From Halorientalis salina (GTDB lineage: Archaea > Halobacteriota > Halobacteria > Halobacteriales > Haloarculaceae): a stretch of DNA of 64,000 bases. Location of the stretch: the NCBI RefSeq assembly GCF_005049285.1, contig NZ_SOSC01000008.1, positions 86,446 through 150,445 on the forward strand. Reading direction: 5' to 3'. The position numbers and the translations under genes are program-made. Every line of letters starts with the position of its first letter. Position 1 is the stretch's first letter. The notes under the pieces are model-generated. The model saw only the letters and a program-made list of their open reading frames with translations, ran no database searches and was not told the DNA's origin. Shown here piece by piece: positions 32,920 through 41,292 of the stretch.

Positions 32920-33636
32920 ATGGCTGGCCCCTCACTGCTGACGATGCGCTGGGCCGACGTCCTGTTCGCACACTGGGCCGTCGACCCGGAGACCGTCGAC
33001 ACGACGCTGCCTTCGGACCTATCCGTCGATACCTACGACGGCAACGCCTATCTGAGCGTCGTCGGATTCGACATGCAGGACATCCGGCCGCGGGGGTCGC
33101 CCGTCGCCCGCTCCTTCCCGGAGTTGAATCTCCGGACGTACGTCGACAGCGATGCCGGCCCCGGGATCTACTTCTTCAACCTGGACGCCGACGACGCCCT
33201 GAGCGTGGCGCTGGCCCGGCGACTGTTCCGCCTGTCGTACTACCGCGCCGAAATGAGCATCGAGGAGACGGGCGACGGCATCCGATACCGGAGCCACCGA
33301 ACCGACGAGACCGCCCCGTCGGCGGACTTCGACGCGACCTGTCGGCCGGATGGCGAGCCTGAGACCCCCGAACAGGGGTCGCTGCCGTGGTTCCTGACCG
33401 AGCGCTACCGGTTCTACGCCAACGTCGGCGGTGGCGACCGGCTGTTCGTCGGCGAGGTCGAGCATCCGCCCTGGCCGCTTCAGTCGGCGACGCTCACCGT
33501 CGAGGAGAACGACCTGTTCGTGGCCAACGGGTTTGGGACGCCAGCGGGGGAGCCGCTGGTTCAGTACAGTGCGGGCGTGGACGTGACCGCCGGGATGGCA
33601 CGGCCGCTCTCCATACCGATCGGGCTCCCGTTCTGA
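32920..33636 (+). CDS. DUF2071 (YqjF-like) protein
   Basis: A 238-aa protein with the DUF2071 signature: MRWADVLFAHWAVDPETVDTTLPSDLSVDTYDGNAYLSVVGFDM near the start, then an R-rich strand RLFRLSYYRAEMSIE and a long beta-sheet region. No catalytic residues are known for the family. ATG 32920 fits the conserved start. It is divergent from the EamA-type gene by about 100 bp and lies 60 bp upstream of the CoA ligase at 33697 in the same direction. Confidence 0.85.
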   Translation: MAGPSLLTMRWADVLFAHWAVDPETVDTTLPSDLSVDTYDGNAYLSVVGFDMQDIRPRGSPVARSFPELNLRTYVDSDAGPGIYFFNLDADDALSVALARRLFRLSYYRAEMSIEETGDGIRYRSHRTDETAPSADFDATCRPDGEPETPEQGSLPWFLTERYRFYANVGGGDRLFVGEVEHPPWPLQSATLTVEENDLFVANGFGTPAGEPLVQYSAGVDVTAGMARPLSIPIGLPF

Positions 33637-33696
33637 GCGACCGCGGGGCTTGCGGAAACCGAAAGGGGAAACTCCCGGGGCGGTGACCCAACGAGT

Positions 33697-35379
33697 ATGT
33701 CCTGGACGGTGATGCCGTCGTTCGAGAGCTACGAGGCGGCCCGCGACTCGTTCGCGTGGGACCTGCCCGACGAGTTCAATCCCGCGGTCGACTTCCTGCG
33801 GAAACACGGAGGCGGCGAAGCCGCCGGAGTCGACCGCATCGCGCTCGAACAGGCCTATCCTGACGGGCGGCGAGAGTCCTACAGCTACCGCGACCTCGAC
33901 CGCCTGTCCGACCGACTCGCGGCCGGACTGGCGGACCTCGGCGTCGAAGCCGGCGACCGCGTCGGCGTCGTCGTCCCGCAGAAACCCCAGAACCCGCTTA
34001 CACACCTGGCGAACTGGAAGCTCGGCGCGGTGTCGATCCCCCTGACCGTCCTGTTCGGCGAGGACGCGCTCCGATACAGACTCGACGACGCCGGCGCGAA
34101 AGCCGTCGTGGCCGACCCGAGCGTCCGCGAGGAAATCGACGCCATCCGCGGGGACTGCCCGACCCTGGAACACGTCGTCGAGATCGAAACCGACGCGCCG
34201 GCGGGTGACGGTCGGGCCTTCGACGACGTGCTGGCCGGCAACGAGGGCGAGGACGTCGAGTTCGACGCCTACGACGCGACGCCGGACACCCAGACCGCCA
34301 TCATGTACACCAGCGGCTCGACCGGCCCGCCGAAGGGCGTCCTGCACAGCCACGCGCTCTGGCTCGGGCGTGCAGCCGCGGCCTACAACTACTTCGATCA
34401 GGGTCTCGGCCCCGACGCGACGGTCTGGACGCCAGCGGATTGGGCCTGGGGCGCGGCGCTGGGCGGGACGCTCTTTGCGACCTGGCACCACGGCGGCACC
34501 ATCGTCGGCTACCCCGCCGAGGGGTTCGACGGCGACGAGGCGTTCTCGCTGCTCGAAGAGTTCGGCGTCACGAAGTCGTTCATGCCACCGACCGCGCTCC
34601 GGATGCTCATGAACGTCGAGAGTCCAGCCGACGAGTACGACCTGGATATCGAGACGTTCGCCGCGGCGGGCGAGCCGATGACGCCCGAGATCGTCGAGTG
34701 GGTCGAGACGGCGTTCGACGACGTGGCCGTCAACGAGTTCTACGGCCAGACCGAACTCAACCTCGCCGTCGGGAACTCCTCGTCGTGGTTCGAGACGCAA
34801 CCGGGCAGCATGGGCAAACCACTCCCCGGCTACGACCTGGCCATCGTCGACCCCAAGGCCGCGGACGCGGGGGAAATCGAGCGTCGCGATCCCGGCGAGA
34901 CCGGCGAGATCGCACTGCGGCCCCACGACCGGTCGGTCTTTTTCGACGAGTACTGGAACATGCCCGCGAAGACAGCGGCAAAGCAGGTCGACGAGTGGTT
35001 CCTGACTGGCGACCTCGCCGAGCGCGACGACGAGGGGTACGTCTGGTTCAAATCGCGCAAGGACGACGTGATCCTGACCGCGGGCTACCGCGTCGGGCCG
35101 ATGGAAGTCGAGGAGGCCATCCTCGAACACCCAGACGTGGCACAGGCCGGCGTCGTGGGCGTCCCCGACGAAACCCGGGGCGAGATCATCAAAGCGTTCG
35201 TGGAGCCAAGCGAGCGCGTGACACCGAACGACGACCTCCGCGCGGAGATTCGGGAACTCGTCCGGGAGAACCTGGCCGAGTACGAGTACCCCCGCGAGAT
35301 CGAGTTCGTCGACGAACTGCCACAGACGACGACCGGCAAGATCCGGCGGCTGGAGTTGCGCCAGCGGGACGGCGAGTAA
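33697..35379 (+). CDS. AMP-dependent acyl-CoA synthetase (acetyl/medium-chain type)
   Basis: A 560-aa ANL ligase. Motifs are IMYTSGSTGPPKGVLHSH (the SGSTGPPKG P-loop), the WTPADWAWGAALGG acyl-binding segment, NEFYGQTELN, EWFLTGDLAERDDEGYVWFKSRKDDVILTAGYRVGPMEVE, and the C-terminal lysine in TTTGKIRRLELR. YGQTE with WTPADWAWG resembles acetyl-/medium-chain acyl-CoA synthetases rather than the fatty-acid ligase at 27339. The substrate is undetermined. It follows the DUF2071 gene codirectionally. Confidence 0.9.
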   Translation: MSWTVMPSFESYEAARDSFAWDLPDEFNPAVDFLRKHGGGEAAGVDRIALEQAYPDGRRESYSYRDLDRLSDRLAAGLADLGVEAGDRVGVVVPQKPQNPLTHLANWKLGAVSIPLTVLFGEDALRYRLDDAGAKAVVADPSVREEIDAIRGDCPTLEHVVEIETDAPAGDGRAFDDVLAGNEGEDVEFDAYDATPDTQTAIMYTSGSTGPPKGVLHSHALWLGRAAAAYNYFDQGLGPDATVWTPADWAWGAALGGTLFATWHHGGTIVGYPAEGFDGDEAFSLLEEFGVTKSFMPPTALRMLMNVESPADEYDLDIETFAAAGEPMTPEIVEWVETAFDDVAVNEFYGQTELNLAVGNSSSWFETQPGSMGKPLPGYDLAIVDPKAADAGEIERRDPGETGEIALRPHDRSVFFDEYWNMPAKTAAKQVDEWFLTGDLAERDDEGYVWFKSRKDDVILTAGYRVGPMEVEEAILEHPDVAQAGVVGVPDETRGEIIKAFVEPSERVTPNDDLRAEIRELVRENLAEYEYPREIEFVDELPQTTTGKIRRLELRQRDGE

Positions 35380-35444
35380 CCGCCCTCCGCTGAAGCTGTT
35401 GGATTCACACAAAATTTTTGCCCGACTCCGAGGTATCGTCGCCC

Positions 35445-36023
35445 ATGGCGCTACTGGGTGGATTCCTGGATTCGCTGACTTCGGCCGGCGAACGCGCCGA
35501 GGCGGCCGACGAACGGCTCGAATCGGTCGCCTCGGTCTCGTCGGCGACGCTGCGGTCGCCGCCGACCGTCGAGACCGTCGCGGAGGTAAACGAACACGCG
35601 GACACCGGCGACCCGATCCTCGTCCCGGTCGTGACCTGTCCGCTCGACACGGAGTCCCAGCCGCCGATGGACGCGGTGTTCCGGTACGTGGCGGCCGTCT
35701 GTGATCGTCTCCGGGCCGTCTACGCCGACGACCACGTCCGACAGTTCGACGTGCGGTTCGAGTTCGGGCCCGACCGGCTCGTCAGGAGCCGGGAGTGTCG
35801 CCGGGTCACAGTTCCGCCCGAACTCGCCGAGAAACTGGCCGATCCCGGGTACGACCACAGCGACCTGGGGGCCGATCTGGAGGACGGCGACGACGGGGAC
35901 TCGGTGACCCCACCGGTGGTCTGGGGCGAGTGCGTCTCGTACACGTCGGGGAACGCGGCGGCGGCCGGTGCCGCGACCGCCGCGGGGGCCGGCGGCTGTG
36001 GCGGCGCGGGCGGCGGCTGCTGA
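35445..36023 (+). CDS. Hypothetical haloarchaeal protein with Ala/Gly/Cys tail
   Basis: A 192-aa protein I do not recognise. Residues 1-160 form a mixed alpha/beta region with conserved-looking Cys in VVTCPLDTE, YVAAVCDRL, SRECRRVTV and GECVSYTSG. It ends in a low-complexity tail of Ala, Gly and Cys (NAAAAGAATAAGAGGCGGAGGGC, about 170-192) that is quite unlike the body. ATG 35445 is preferred to the frame start at 35418 because the hydrophobic MALLGGFLDSL is a natural beginning. The tail has three Cys separated by Gly, reminiscent of a metal-binding or lipid-like anchoring end; that is inference. Confidence 0.6.
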   Translation: MALLGGFLDSLTSAGERAEAADERLESVASVSSATLRSPPTVETVAEVNEHADTGDPILVPVVTCPLDTESQPPMDAVFRYVAAVCDRLRAVYADDHVRQFDVRFEFGPDRLVRSRECRRVTVPPELAEKLADPGYDHSDLGADLEDGDDGDSVTPPVVWGECVSYTSGNAAAAGAATAAGAGGCGGAGGGC

Positions 36024-36044
36024 GACGGTACAGTGAGAAACGGG

Positions 36045-36359
36045 TTACTCTGACCGGGCGGCTTCGACCGCGTCGCCGAACTCCCGGGCCGTCCGGAGCA
36101 CCTCGCTGTCCGGATTCACCGAGAACGACACTTCTTCGCCCTCGGCGTCGTGTTTCTCCAGAACCCCCAACTCGACGAGGTGTTCGATGTCGTCGGAGAG
36201 ATGCAGCGTCTTCAGGGCGATGTCGGCGTTCGAGGCGAGTTCCGAGCGGCTGACGATGTCGTCCTCGTCCAACGTGAGTACAGTACTGATGATGGTCGCT
36301 AGCTCGTCGTTATCGGCGACGAACGACCATCCCGTCTCGGCTGTCGAATCACCCTGCAT
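36045..36359 (-). CDS. Small winged-helix-type regulator
   Basis: A 104-aa acidic protein with a helix-turn-helix-like middle: LTLDEDDIVSRSELASNADIALKTLHLSDDIEHLVELGVLEKHD (about 30-72) with the pattern of a winged-helix recognition unit. ATG 36359 is chosen; a GTG at 36383 would add eight residues. It converges with the Ala/Gly/Cys-tail gene with about 20 bp between the stops. No ligand domain is present. The target is unknown. Confidence 0.6.
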   Translation of the reverse strand: MQGDSTAETGWSFVADNDELATIISTVLTLDEDDIVSRSELASNADIALKTLHLSDDIEHLVELGVLEKHDAEGEEVSFSVNPDSEVLRTAREFGDAVEAARSE

Positions 36360-36460
36360 GGAACTGGTACGTCGATTCGTCACATCGTCTCTTAAATCTA
36401 GGAGCGGTTCGGTGCGCCGATGTACGTGAGTATTTACATGAGCGAGTCGTCGGTGCCGAT

Positions 36461-36676
36461 ATGGCAGCGGACGGCCGATCGGGGTTGCAGTCGTGGCTCT
36501 ACGGGCAGGTGGTGGTATTCGGTATCGCGATGGGGCTCTCCTTGCTGATCGTGAAACTCGTCTGGTTCACGACGTTGGGGGAGCTGTACGGGCAGTTGGG
36601 TGTCTTCCCCTGGCTGGTCGCCTCGTTTGCCCTCTCGCTGGTCGCCATCGTCTACGTGACGACCGAAGCGATGTAG
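36461..36676 (+). CDS. Small two-helix membrane protein
   Basis: A 71-aa protein with two hydrophobic helices (about 15-38 and 44-66) joined by a short GELYGQLGVFPW loop and a nearly charge-free end VYVTTEAM. I do not recognise a family. It is codirectional with and 46 bp upstream of the Lrp gene, so it may share a transcript with the regulator and aminotransferase. Confidence 0.6.
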   Translation: MAADGRSGLQSWLYGQVVVFGIAMGLSLLIVKLVWFTTLGELYGQLGVFPWLVASFALSLVAIVYVTTEAM

Positions 36677-36722
36677 CGCGGGATGTAGCAAGTCTTTAGT
36701 CCGCGCTCGGGTGGGTGTAGGT

Positions 36723-37211
36723 ATGAGCAGTCGCGCCGAAATACTGGAGTTGCTCCGGGAGAACGCGCGCTACACCACCGAGGACATGGCGCGCCAGACC
36801 GACCTCACAGAGAGCGAGGTCGAGACGGCGATCGAGGAGCTCGAAGCCGACGGCGTCATCCGCGGGTACACGGCCGTCGTCGACTGGGGCGAGACGGACA
36901 AAGAGCGGGTCCGTGCCCTGGTCGAACTCAACGTCACCCTCGACCGCGAGACCAGTTACGCCGACATCGCGGCCCGACTGGCGAAGTTCCCCGAAGTCGA
37001 GTCCCTGCGACTCGTCAGCGGCGACTACGACTTCGACATGGAGGTCGAGGGCGACTCGATGCGCGAGGTGTCCCGGTTCATCAGCGACAAGGTCGCGCCC
37101 GTCCCCGAGATCACACAGACCGTGACTCACTACGTCATGGAGTCCTACAAGGAGAGCGGCATCGAGTTCGGCGACGGCCACGACGACGACCGCCTGTCGG
37201 TGTCACCCTAA
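36723..37211 (+). CDS. Lrp/AsnC-family regulator next to an aminotransferase
   Basis: A 162-aa regulator: HTH at about 4-48 (SRAEILELLRENARYTTEDMARQTDLTESEVETAIEELEADGVI) and a RAM domain (VRALVELNVTLDRETSYADIAARLAKFPEVESLRLVSGDYDFDMEVEG). The DFDMEVEG-type end is typical of the amino-acid-binding fold. ATG 36723 is chosen over 36711. Its stop lies 2 bp before the aminotransferase ATG, so the pair is one operon and the regulator probably controls or senses the product of that enzyme. Confidence 0.88.
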   Translation: MSSRAEILELLRENARYTTEDMARQTDLTESEVETAIEELEADGVIRGYTAVVDWGETDKERVRALVELNVTLDRETSYADIAARLAKFPEVESLRLVSGDYDFDMEVEGDSMREVSRFISDKVAPVPEITQTVTHYVMESYKESGIEFGDGHDDDRLSVSP

Positions 37212-37213
37212 CA

Positions 37214-38353
37214 ATGCAGCTCTCAGACCGCGTCGACCAGGTGCCGCCCTCTGGCATCCGCCGGTTTTTCGAGTTGGCCGAGGAGATGGACGACATCATC
37301 TCCCTGGGCGTCGGTGAGCCGGACTTCTCCGCGCCGTGGAGCGCCCGGGACGCCGCCATCGCCTCGCTGGAACGGGGTGAAACCTCCTACACCGCCAACC
37401 GCGGGAAGAAGGAACTCCGGGAGGCCATCGCCGACGACCAGCGACGACGCTACGGCCTGGACTACGACCCCGACGAGGAGATACTCGTCACGGCGGGCGC
37501 CAGCGAGGCCATCGACCTGGCCTTCCGTGCACTGGTCGACCCCGGCGACACCGTGGCCGTCGCCCAGCCGAGTTACGTCTCCTACGTCCCGGGCGTCATC
37601 TTCGCCGGCGGCGACCCGCTGTCGGTCCCGACCCGCGCCGAAGACGAGTTCAAACTGACACGGGAGGTCCTGGAATCGAGCGGTGCGGCCGACGCCGACG
37701 CCCTGGTCTACTGTTACCCCAACAACCCGACGGGCGCGACGATGACCGGCGAGGAACTCGAAGCGGTCGCGGACTTTTGCCGCGAGCACGACATCATCGT
37801 CCTCGCCGACGAGATCTACTCGGAACTGACCTACGAACACGACCACACCTCGATCGCGACCCTCCCGGGCATGCGCGAGCGGACCGTCGTGTTCAACGGG
37901 TTCTCGAAGGCCTACGCGATGACCGGCCTCCGACTGGGCTACGCCATGGGGCCGCCAGAGGCCATCAAGGGCATGAACCGCGTCCACCAGTACACGATGC
38001 TGTCGGCCCCGACGACGGCCCAGCACGCGGCGCTGGACGCCCTCGAGAACTGCGACGACGACGTCGACGAGATGACGGCCCAGTACAACCGCCGCCGGAA
38101 CTTCGTCCTCTCCCGGTTCGAGGAGATGGGCCTTTCCTGTTTCGACGCCGCCGGTGCGTTCTACGCCTTCCCCGAGTGTCCCTGGGACGACGCCGACGCC
38201 TTCGCCGAGGAACTGCTCCACGAGGAGAAAGTCGCCGTCGTTCCCGGCGAAGCCTTCGGCGAGGGCGGCGAAGACCACCTGCGCGTCTCCTACGCGACGG
38301 GCCTGGGCGAACTCAAGGAAGCGATGGCCCGCATCGAGTCGTTCCTCGATTGA
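37214..38353 (+). CDS. Class I/II PLP-dependent aminotransferase (aspartate-type)
   Basis: A 379-aa aminotransferase. Key motifs are SLGVGEPDFSAPW (substrate binding), VTAGASEAIDLAF (phosphate-binding strand), YPNNPTGATMTGEEL with the conserved Asn, ADEIYSELTYE with the Asp that contacts the ring nitrogen, and the PLP lysine in NGFSKAYAMTGLRLGY (near residue 232). It transfers an amino group between an amino acid and a 2-oxoacid; the precise donor (Asp, Ala or aromatic) cannot be told. The upstream Lrp gene is 2 bp away. Confidence 0.9.
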   Translation: MQLSDRVDQVPPSGIRRFFELAEEMDDIISLGVGEPDFSAPWSARDAAIASLERGETSYTANRGKKELREAIADDQRRRYGLDYDPDEEILVTAGASEAIDLAFRALVDPGDTVAVAQPSYVSYVPGVIFAGGDPLSVPTRAEDEFKLTREVLESSGAADADALVYCYPNNPTGATMTGEELEAVADFCREHDIIVLADEIYSELTYEHDHTSIATLPGMRERTVVFNGFSKAYAMTGLRLGYAMGPPEAIKGMNRVHQYTMLSAPTTAQHAALDALENCDDDVDEMTAQYNRRRNFVLSRFEEMGLSCFDAAGAFYAFPECPWDDADAFAEELLHEEKVAVVPGEAFGEGGEDHLRVSYATGLGELKEAMARIESFLD

Positions 38354-38733
38354 GCCGTTTCGCCACTCGATTCCCACGTGTTCCCATCTGAGGAATAGCA
38401 ACGCCGGTTCTCGGGCCAATTATCTGATTTTGAATTCCCGTTATCGCAGCCAGCAGTGGCCCTGAACTGTCGGTACACTTATTTGATGACTGGGCGTTCT
38501 GTCGCTCACTTCATGCAACGGAATCCTGCGATCCCGTCGATGTCTTCCGACGAATCACGGAGGACTCGTGATCCAGACTCGTGTTTCGCGAAAGTTTTAC
38601 AAACTGACCCGTTAGACCACCAACCAATGGGGGGATTGCTGTGATTGAACCCGAACCGCAGGACAGCAGTGTAATGGTATTTGATAAACTGGACGCAACC
38701 TTTTTTCCCTCCTACGGGCAACACCGTTGAACA
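38354..38733 (+). other. 380-bp intergenic region upstream of the pilus operon
   Basis: No coding frame is credible here. It is clearly more AT-rich than its neighbours, especially near 38420-38480 and 38600-38700. Candidate promoter elements are tatttgataaa (about 38679-38689), about 50 nt before the pilB ATG, and a second gttttacaaa near 38596-38605. A run of six T at 38701-38706 lies between the first element and pilB, an unusual position for a terminator. The region holds the control sequences of the pilus operon and possibly a terminator for the aminotransferase. Confidence 0.45.
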
Positions 38734-41289
38734 ATGGCAACCGATGACAAAGATGGGGGCGACGCCGAGCAGGCCGACGCCGACCAGAGCGCGGGCAGCG
38801 ACTCTGAGGCGGAGGAAGTACTCGCTCGCGTCGAGCGTGCGTCCGTGGGGGACTACGCGTGGGAGGACTTCCGACGGGAGTTCCACACGGGCGGTCCGTT
38901 CGACCGAACGGAGTACCTCGGGTTCGACCCACGGAAGATCGAGGACAAACTGATACAGGGCGCAAGCGCCGCCAAGGGCGTCGACGAGCCCTGGCAGCAG
39001 TTCCTCGATCCGGATCGGGTACCGGTCGTCAAGGACACCTACAAGTGGGAACACTACAAGCAGGAGTACTACTACGACGGCGACGGCGACGCGCCGCGGT
39101 CGTCCGACGGCGAGAAAGAGCCCTTCGAGAAGGCCGATGCGCTCGGGTACGACGTCGACGAACTCGAAGGGCTGCTCAGTTTCGGGGAGGGACTGGCCGA
39201 CGAACTCGACGAGATCGTCGACGAGCGAACGGTAAACGTCAACGAGGAGTTAGACGAGGACGCCTTCTTCTCGACGGTCGAGGACCAAACGACCGTCGTC
39301 AACCGCTACGACGTCGAGAAGTCGGTTCCCCTGGAGAAGAAATCCCACTTCGAGGAGTTAGAGCGCTACTGGGTGAACAAACCCTACGCCTGCGTCATCA
39401 TCTTCCACTCGAAGAAGGAAAACGAGAAGAAATACTACGTCATCGAGCCACACCTCAACGACATCGAAGTCAAGTTACAGGAGTTCCTCTCGGGGAAGCT
39501 CAAGACGGCGATCAAATACTCCGAGGACGACGTCATCGTGGAGGGGAGCGAGGAAGACCGGGCCAGCGTCATCCAGCGCGAGACCCAGCGCCTGCTGGAA
39601 CGCTACGACCTCTACGAAGGGGAGGCCGACCCCGCGGGGAACCTCGGCACCATCGGCCAGTTCAAGCAGATGCTGGGGATGGAGGTCGAACTGCCCGACA
39701 CGACGCGCACGGACCTCTCGGGGATCAGCGCCCGGCCGGAACCGGCGGTACTGGCGGAAGACCCCGAATCGCTCAGCGAGTACCAGGTCGAGAAACTGCT
39801 CTACGTGCTCAAGCGGAACTTCATCGGCTACGCCAAGATCGACCCGGTCAAACACGACATCAACGTCGAGGACATCTCCTGTAACGGGTACAACTCCCGG
39901 GTGTTCGTCTACCACACCGACTACGAGCAGATCATCTCGAACGTCGAACACGGCGAGAAGAGCCTCGACGACTTCATCGTCAAACTCGCACAGCGCTCGG
40001 GGAAGGGCATCTCCAAGCGCCAGCCACAGGTCGACGCGACGCTCCCGGACGGGTCACGTGCCCAGTTGACCCTCGGGAAAGAGGTCTCGGACCACGGGAC
40101 CAACTACACGATCCGCCAGTTCAAGGACGTCCCGTTCACGCCCATCGACCTCATCAACTGGAACACCTTTAGCCTGGACGAGATGGCCTTCCTGTGGCTC
40201 TGCATCGAGAACCACAAGTCGCTCATCTTCGCCGGCGGTACGGCCTCGGGGAAGACGACCAGCCTGAACGCGGTGTCGCTATTTATTCCATCGAGCGCAA
40301 AAATCGTCTCCATCGAGGACACCCGCGAGGTCGAACTGCCCCAGCGTAACTGGGTCGCCAGCGTCACCCGGCCCTCCTTCGGTGAGGACGACACCGGCGA
40401 CGTCGACGAGTTCGACCTGCTGGAGGCCGCACTGCGGCAACGTCCGGACTACATCGTCATGGGTGAGATCCGTGGTGAGGAAGGGCGGACCCTCTTCCAG
40501 GTCATGTCGACGGGCCACACCACCTACACCACGTTCCACGCAGACTCCGTCGGCGAGGTCATCAAGCGGTTCACCACCGAGCCGATCAACGTCTCGAAGA
40601 CCCTCTTTACGGCGCTGGACCTCGTCTCGATCCAGACCCAGACCCGGACCGGCGGGCGCAAGGTGCGCCGGAACAAGACGCTGACCGAGATCAACGAGTA
40701 CTCCGCGGAACACGACGAGATCAACGTCAGGGACGTCTACCAGTGGCAGGCCGAGACGGACACGTTCATCCAGATGGGCCAGTCCAACACCCTGGAGGAC
40801 ATCAAGTTCGACCGCGGGTGGAACCAGGACCGGTTGGACGAGGAGTTGTTCAAACGCGAGGTGGTGCTGGCCTACCTCATCAACAACAACATCAACACCT
40901 ACCAGCAGGTGGCCGCGACCATCCAGGCGTTCATCAACGATCCGGACACGATCCTGACGCTCATCGCTCACGACGCCCTGGCCGAGAGTCTCGAAGACCT
41001 CCAGGAGATGGAGTCGGTCGTGATCGACATCGACCAGAAAAAAGAGGAGATGGTGCCCCGGCCGGAGGCCGACGAGCAGATGGTCGAAGAGACGGACGAC
41101 ATCCTCGACAACGCCCGGCCGATGTTCGATCGGTTCAAGAGCACCGAAACGCCGGAGATCGTCAAGGCCCTGGGCGGCATCGAGATCGAGGACGACGTCG
41201 ACCCGACCGAGGAAGAGGACGGGGACACGGAGATCGACTTCGGCCAGTTCGTGACCAAGGCCGGCACCGAAGCCGGGGACGGGGACTGA
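38734..41289 (+). CDS. pilB: Type IV pilus assembly ATPase, PilB/FlaI/VirB11 family
   Basis: An 851-aa secretion ATPase. Beyond an acidic N-terminal extension of about 60 residues, the catalytic core has Walker A FAGGTASGKTTS near 500-508, the Asp box (IEDTREVELPQRNW), Walker B (RPDYIVMGEIRGEEG) and the His box (MSTGHTTYTTFHAD). It powers pilin polymerisation at the cytoplasmic face and should act with the PilC platform gene 3 bp downstream. A C-terminal acidic stretch ends the protein. Haloarchaea carry several PilB/PilC pairs; which one this matches cannot be told by eye. Confidence 0.92.
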   Translation: MATDDKDGGDAEQADADQSAGSDSEAEEVLARVERASVGDYAWEDFRREFHTGGPFDRTEYLGFDPRKIEDKLIQGASAAKGVDEPWQQFLDPDRVPVVKDTYKWEHYKQEYYYDGDGDAPRSSDGEKEPFEKADALGYDVDELEGLLSFGEGLADELDEIVDERTVNVNEELDEDAFFSTVEDQTTVVNRYDVEKSVPLEKKSHFEELERYWVNKPYACVIIFHSKKENEKKYYVIEPHLNDIEVKLQEFLSGKLKTAIKYSEDDVIVEGSEEDRASVIQRETQRLLERYDLYEGEADPAGNLGTIGQFKQMLGMEVELPDTTRTDLSGISARPEPAVLAEDPESLSEYQVEKLLYVLKRNFIGYAKIDPVKHDINVEDISCNGYNSRVFVYHTDYEQIISNVEHGEKSLDDFIVKLAQRSGKGISKRQPQVDATLPDGSRAQLTLGKEVSDHGTNYTIRQFKDVPFTPIDLINWNTFSLDEMAFLWLCIENHKSLIFAGGTASGKTTSLNAVSLFIPSSAKIVSIEDTREVELPQRNWVASVTRPSFGEDDTGDVDEFDLLEAALRQRPDYIVMGEIRGEEGRTLFQVMSTGHTTYTTFHADSVGEVIKRFTTEPINVSKTLFTALDLVSIQTQTRTGGRKVRRNKTLTEINEYSAEHDEINVRDVYQWQAETDTFIQMGQSNTLEDIKFDRGWNQDRLDEELFKREVVLAYLINNNINTYQQVAATIQAFINDPDTILTLIAHDALAESLEDLQEMESVVIDIDQKKEEMVPRPEADEQMVEETDDILDNARPMFDRFKSTETPEIVKALGGIEIEDDVDPTEEEDGDTEIDFGQFVTKAGTEAGDGD

Positions 41290-41292
41290 CCG

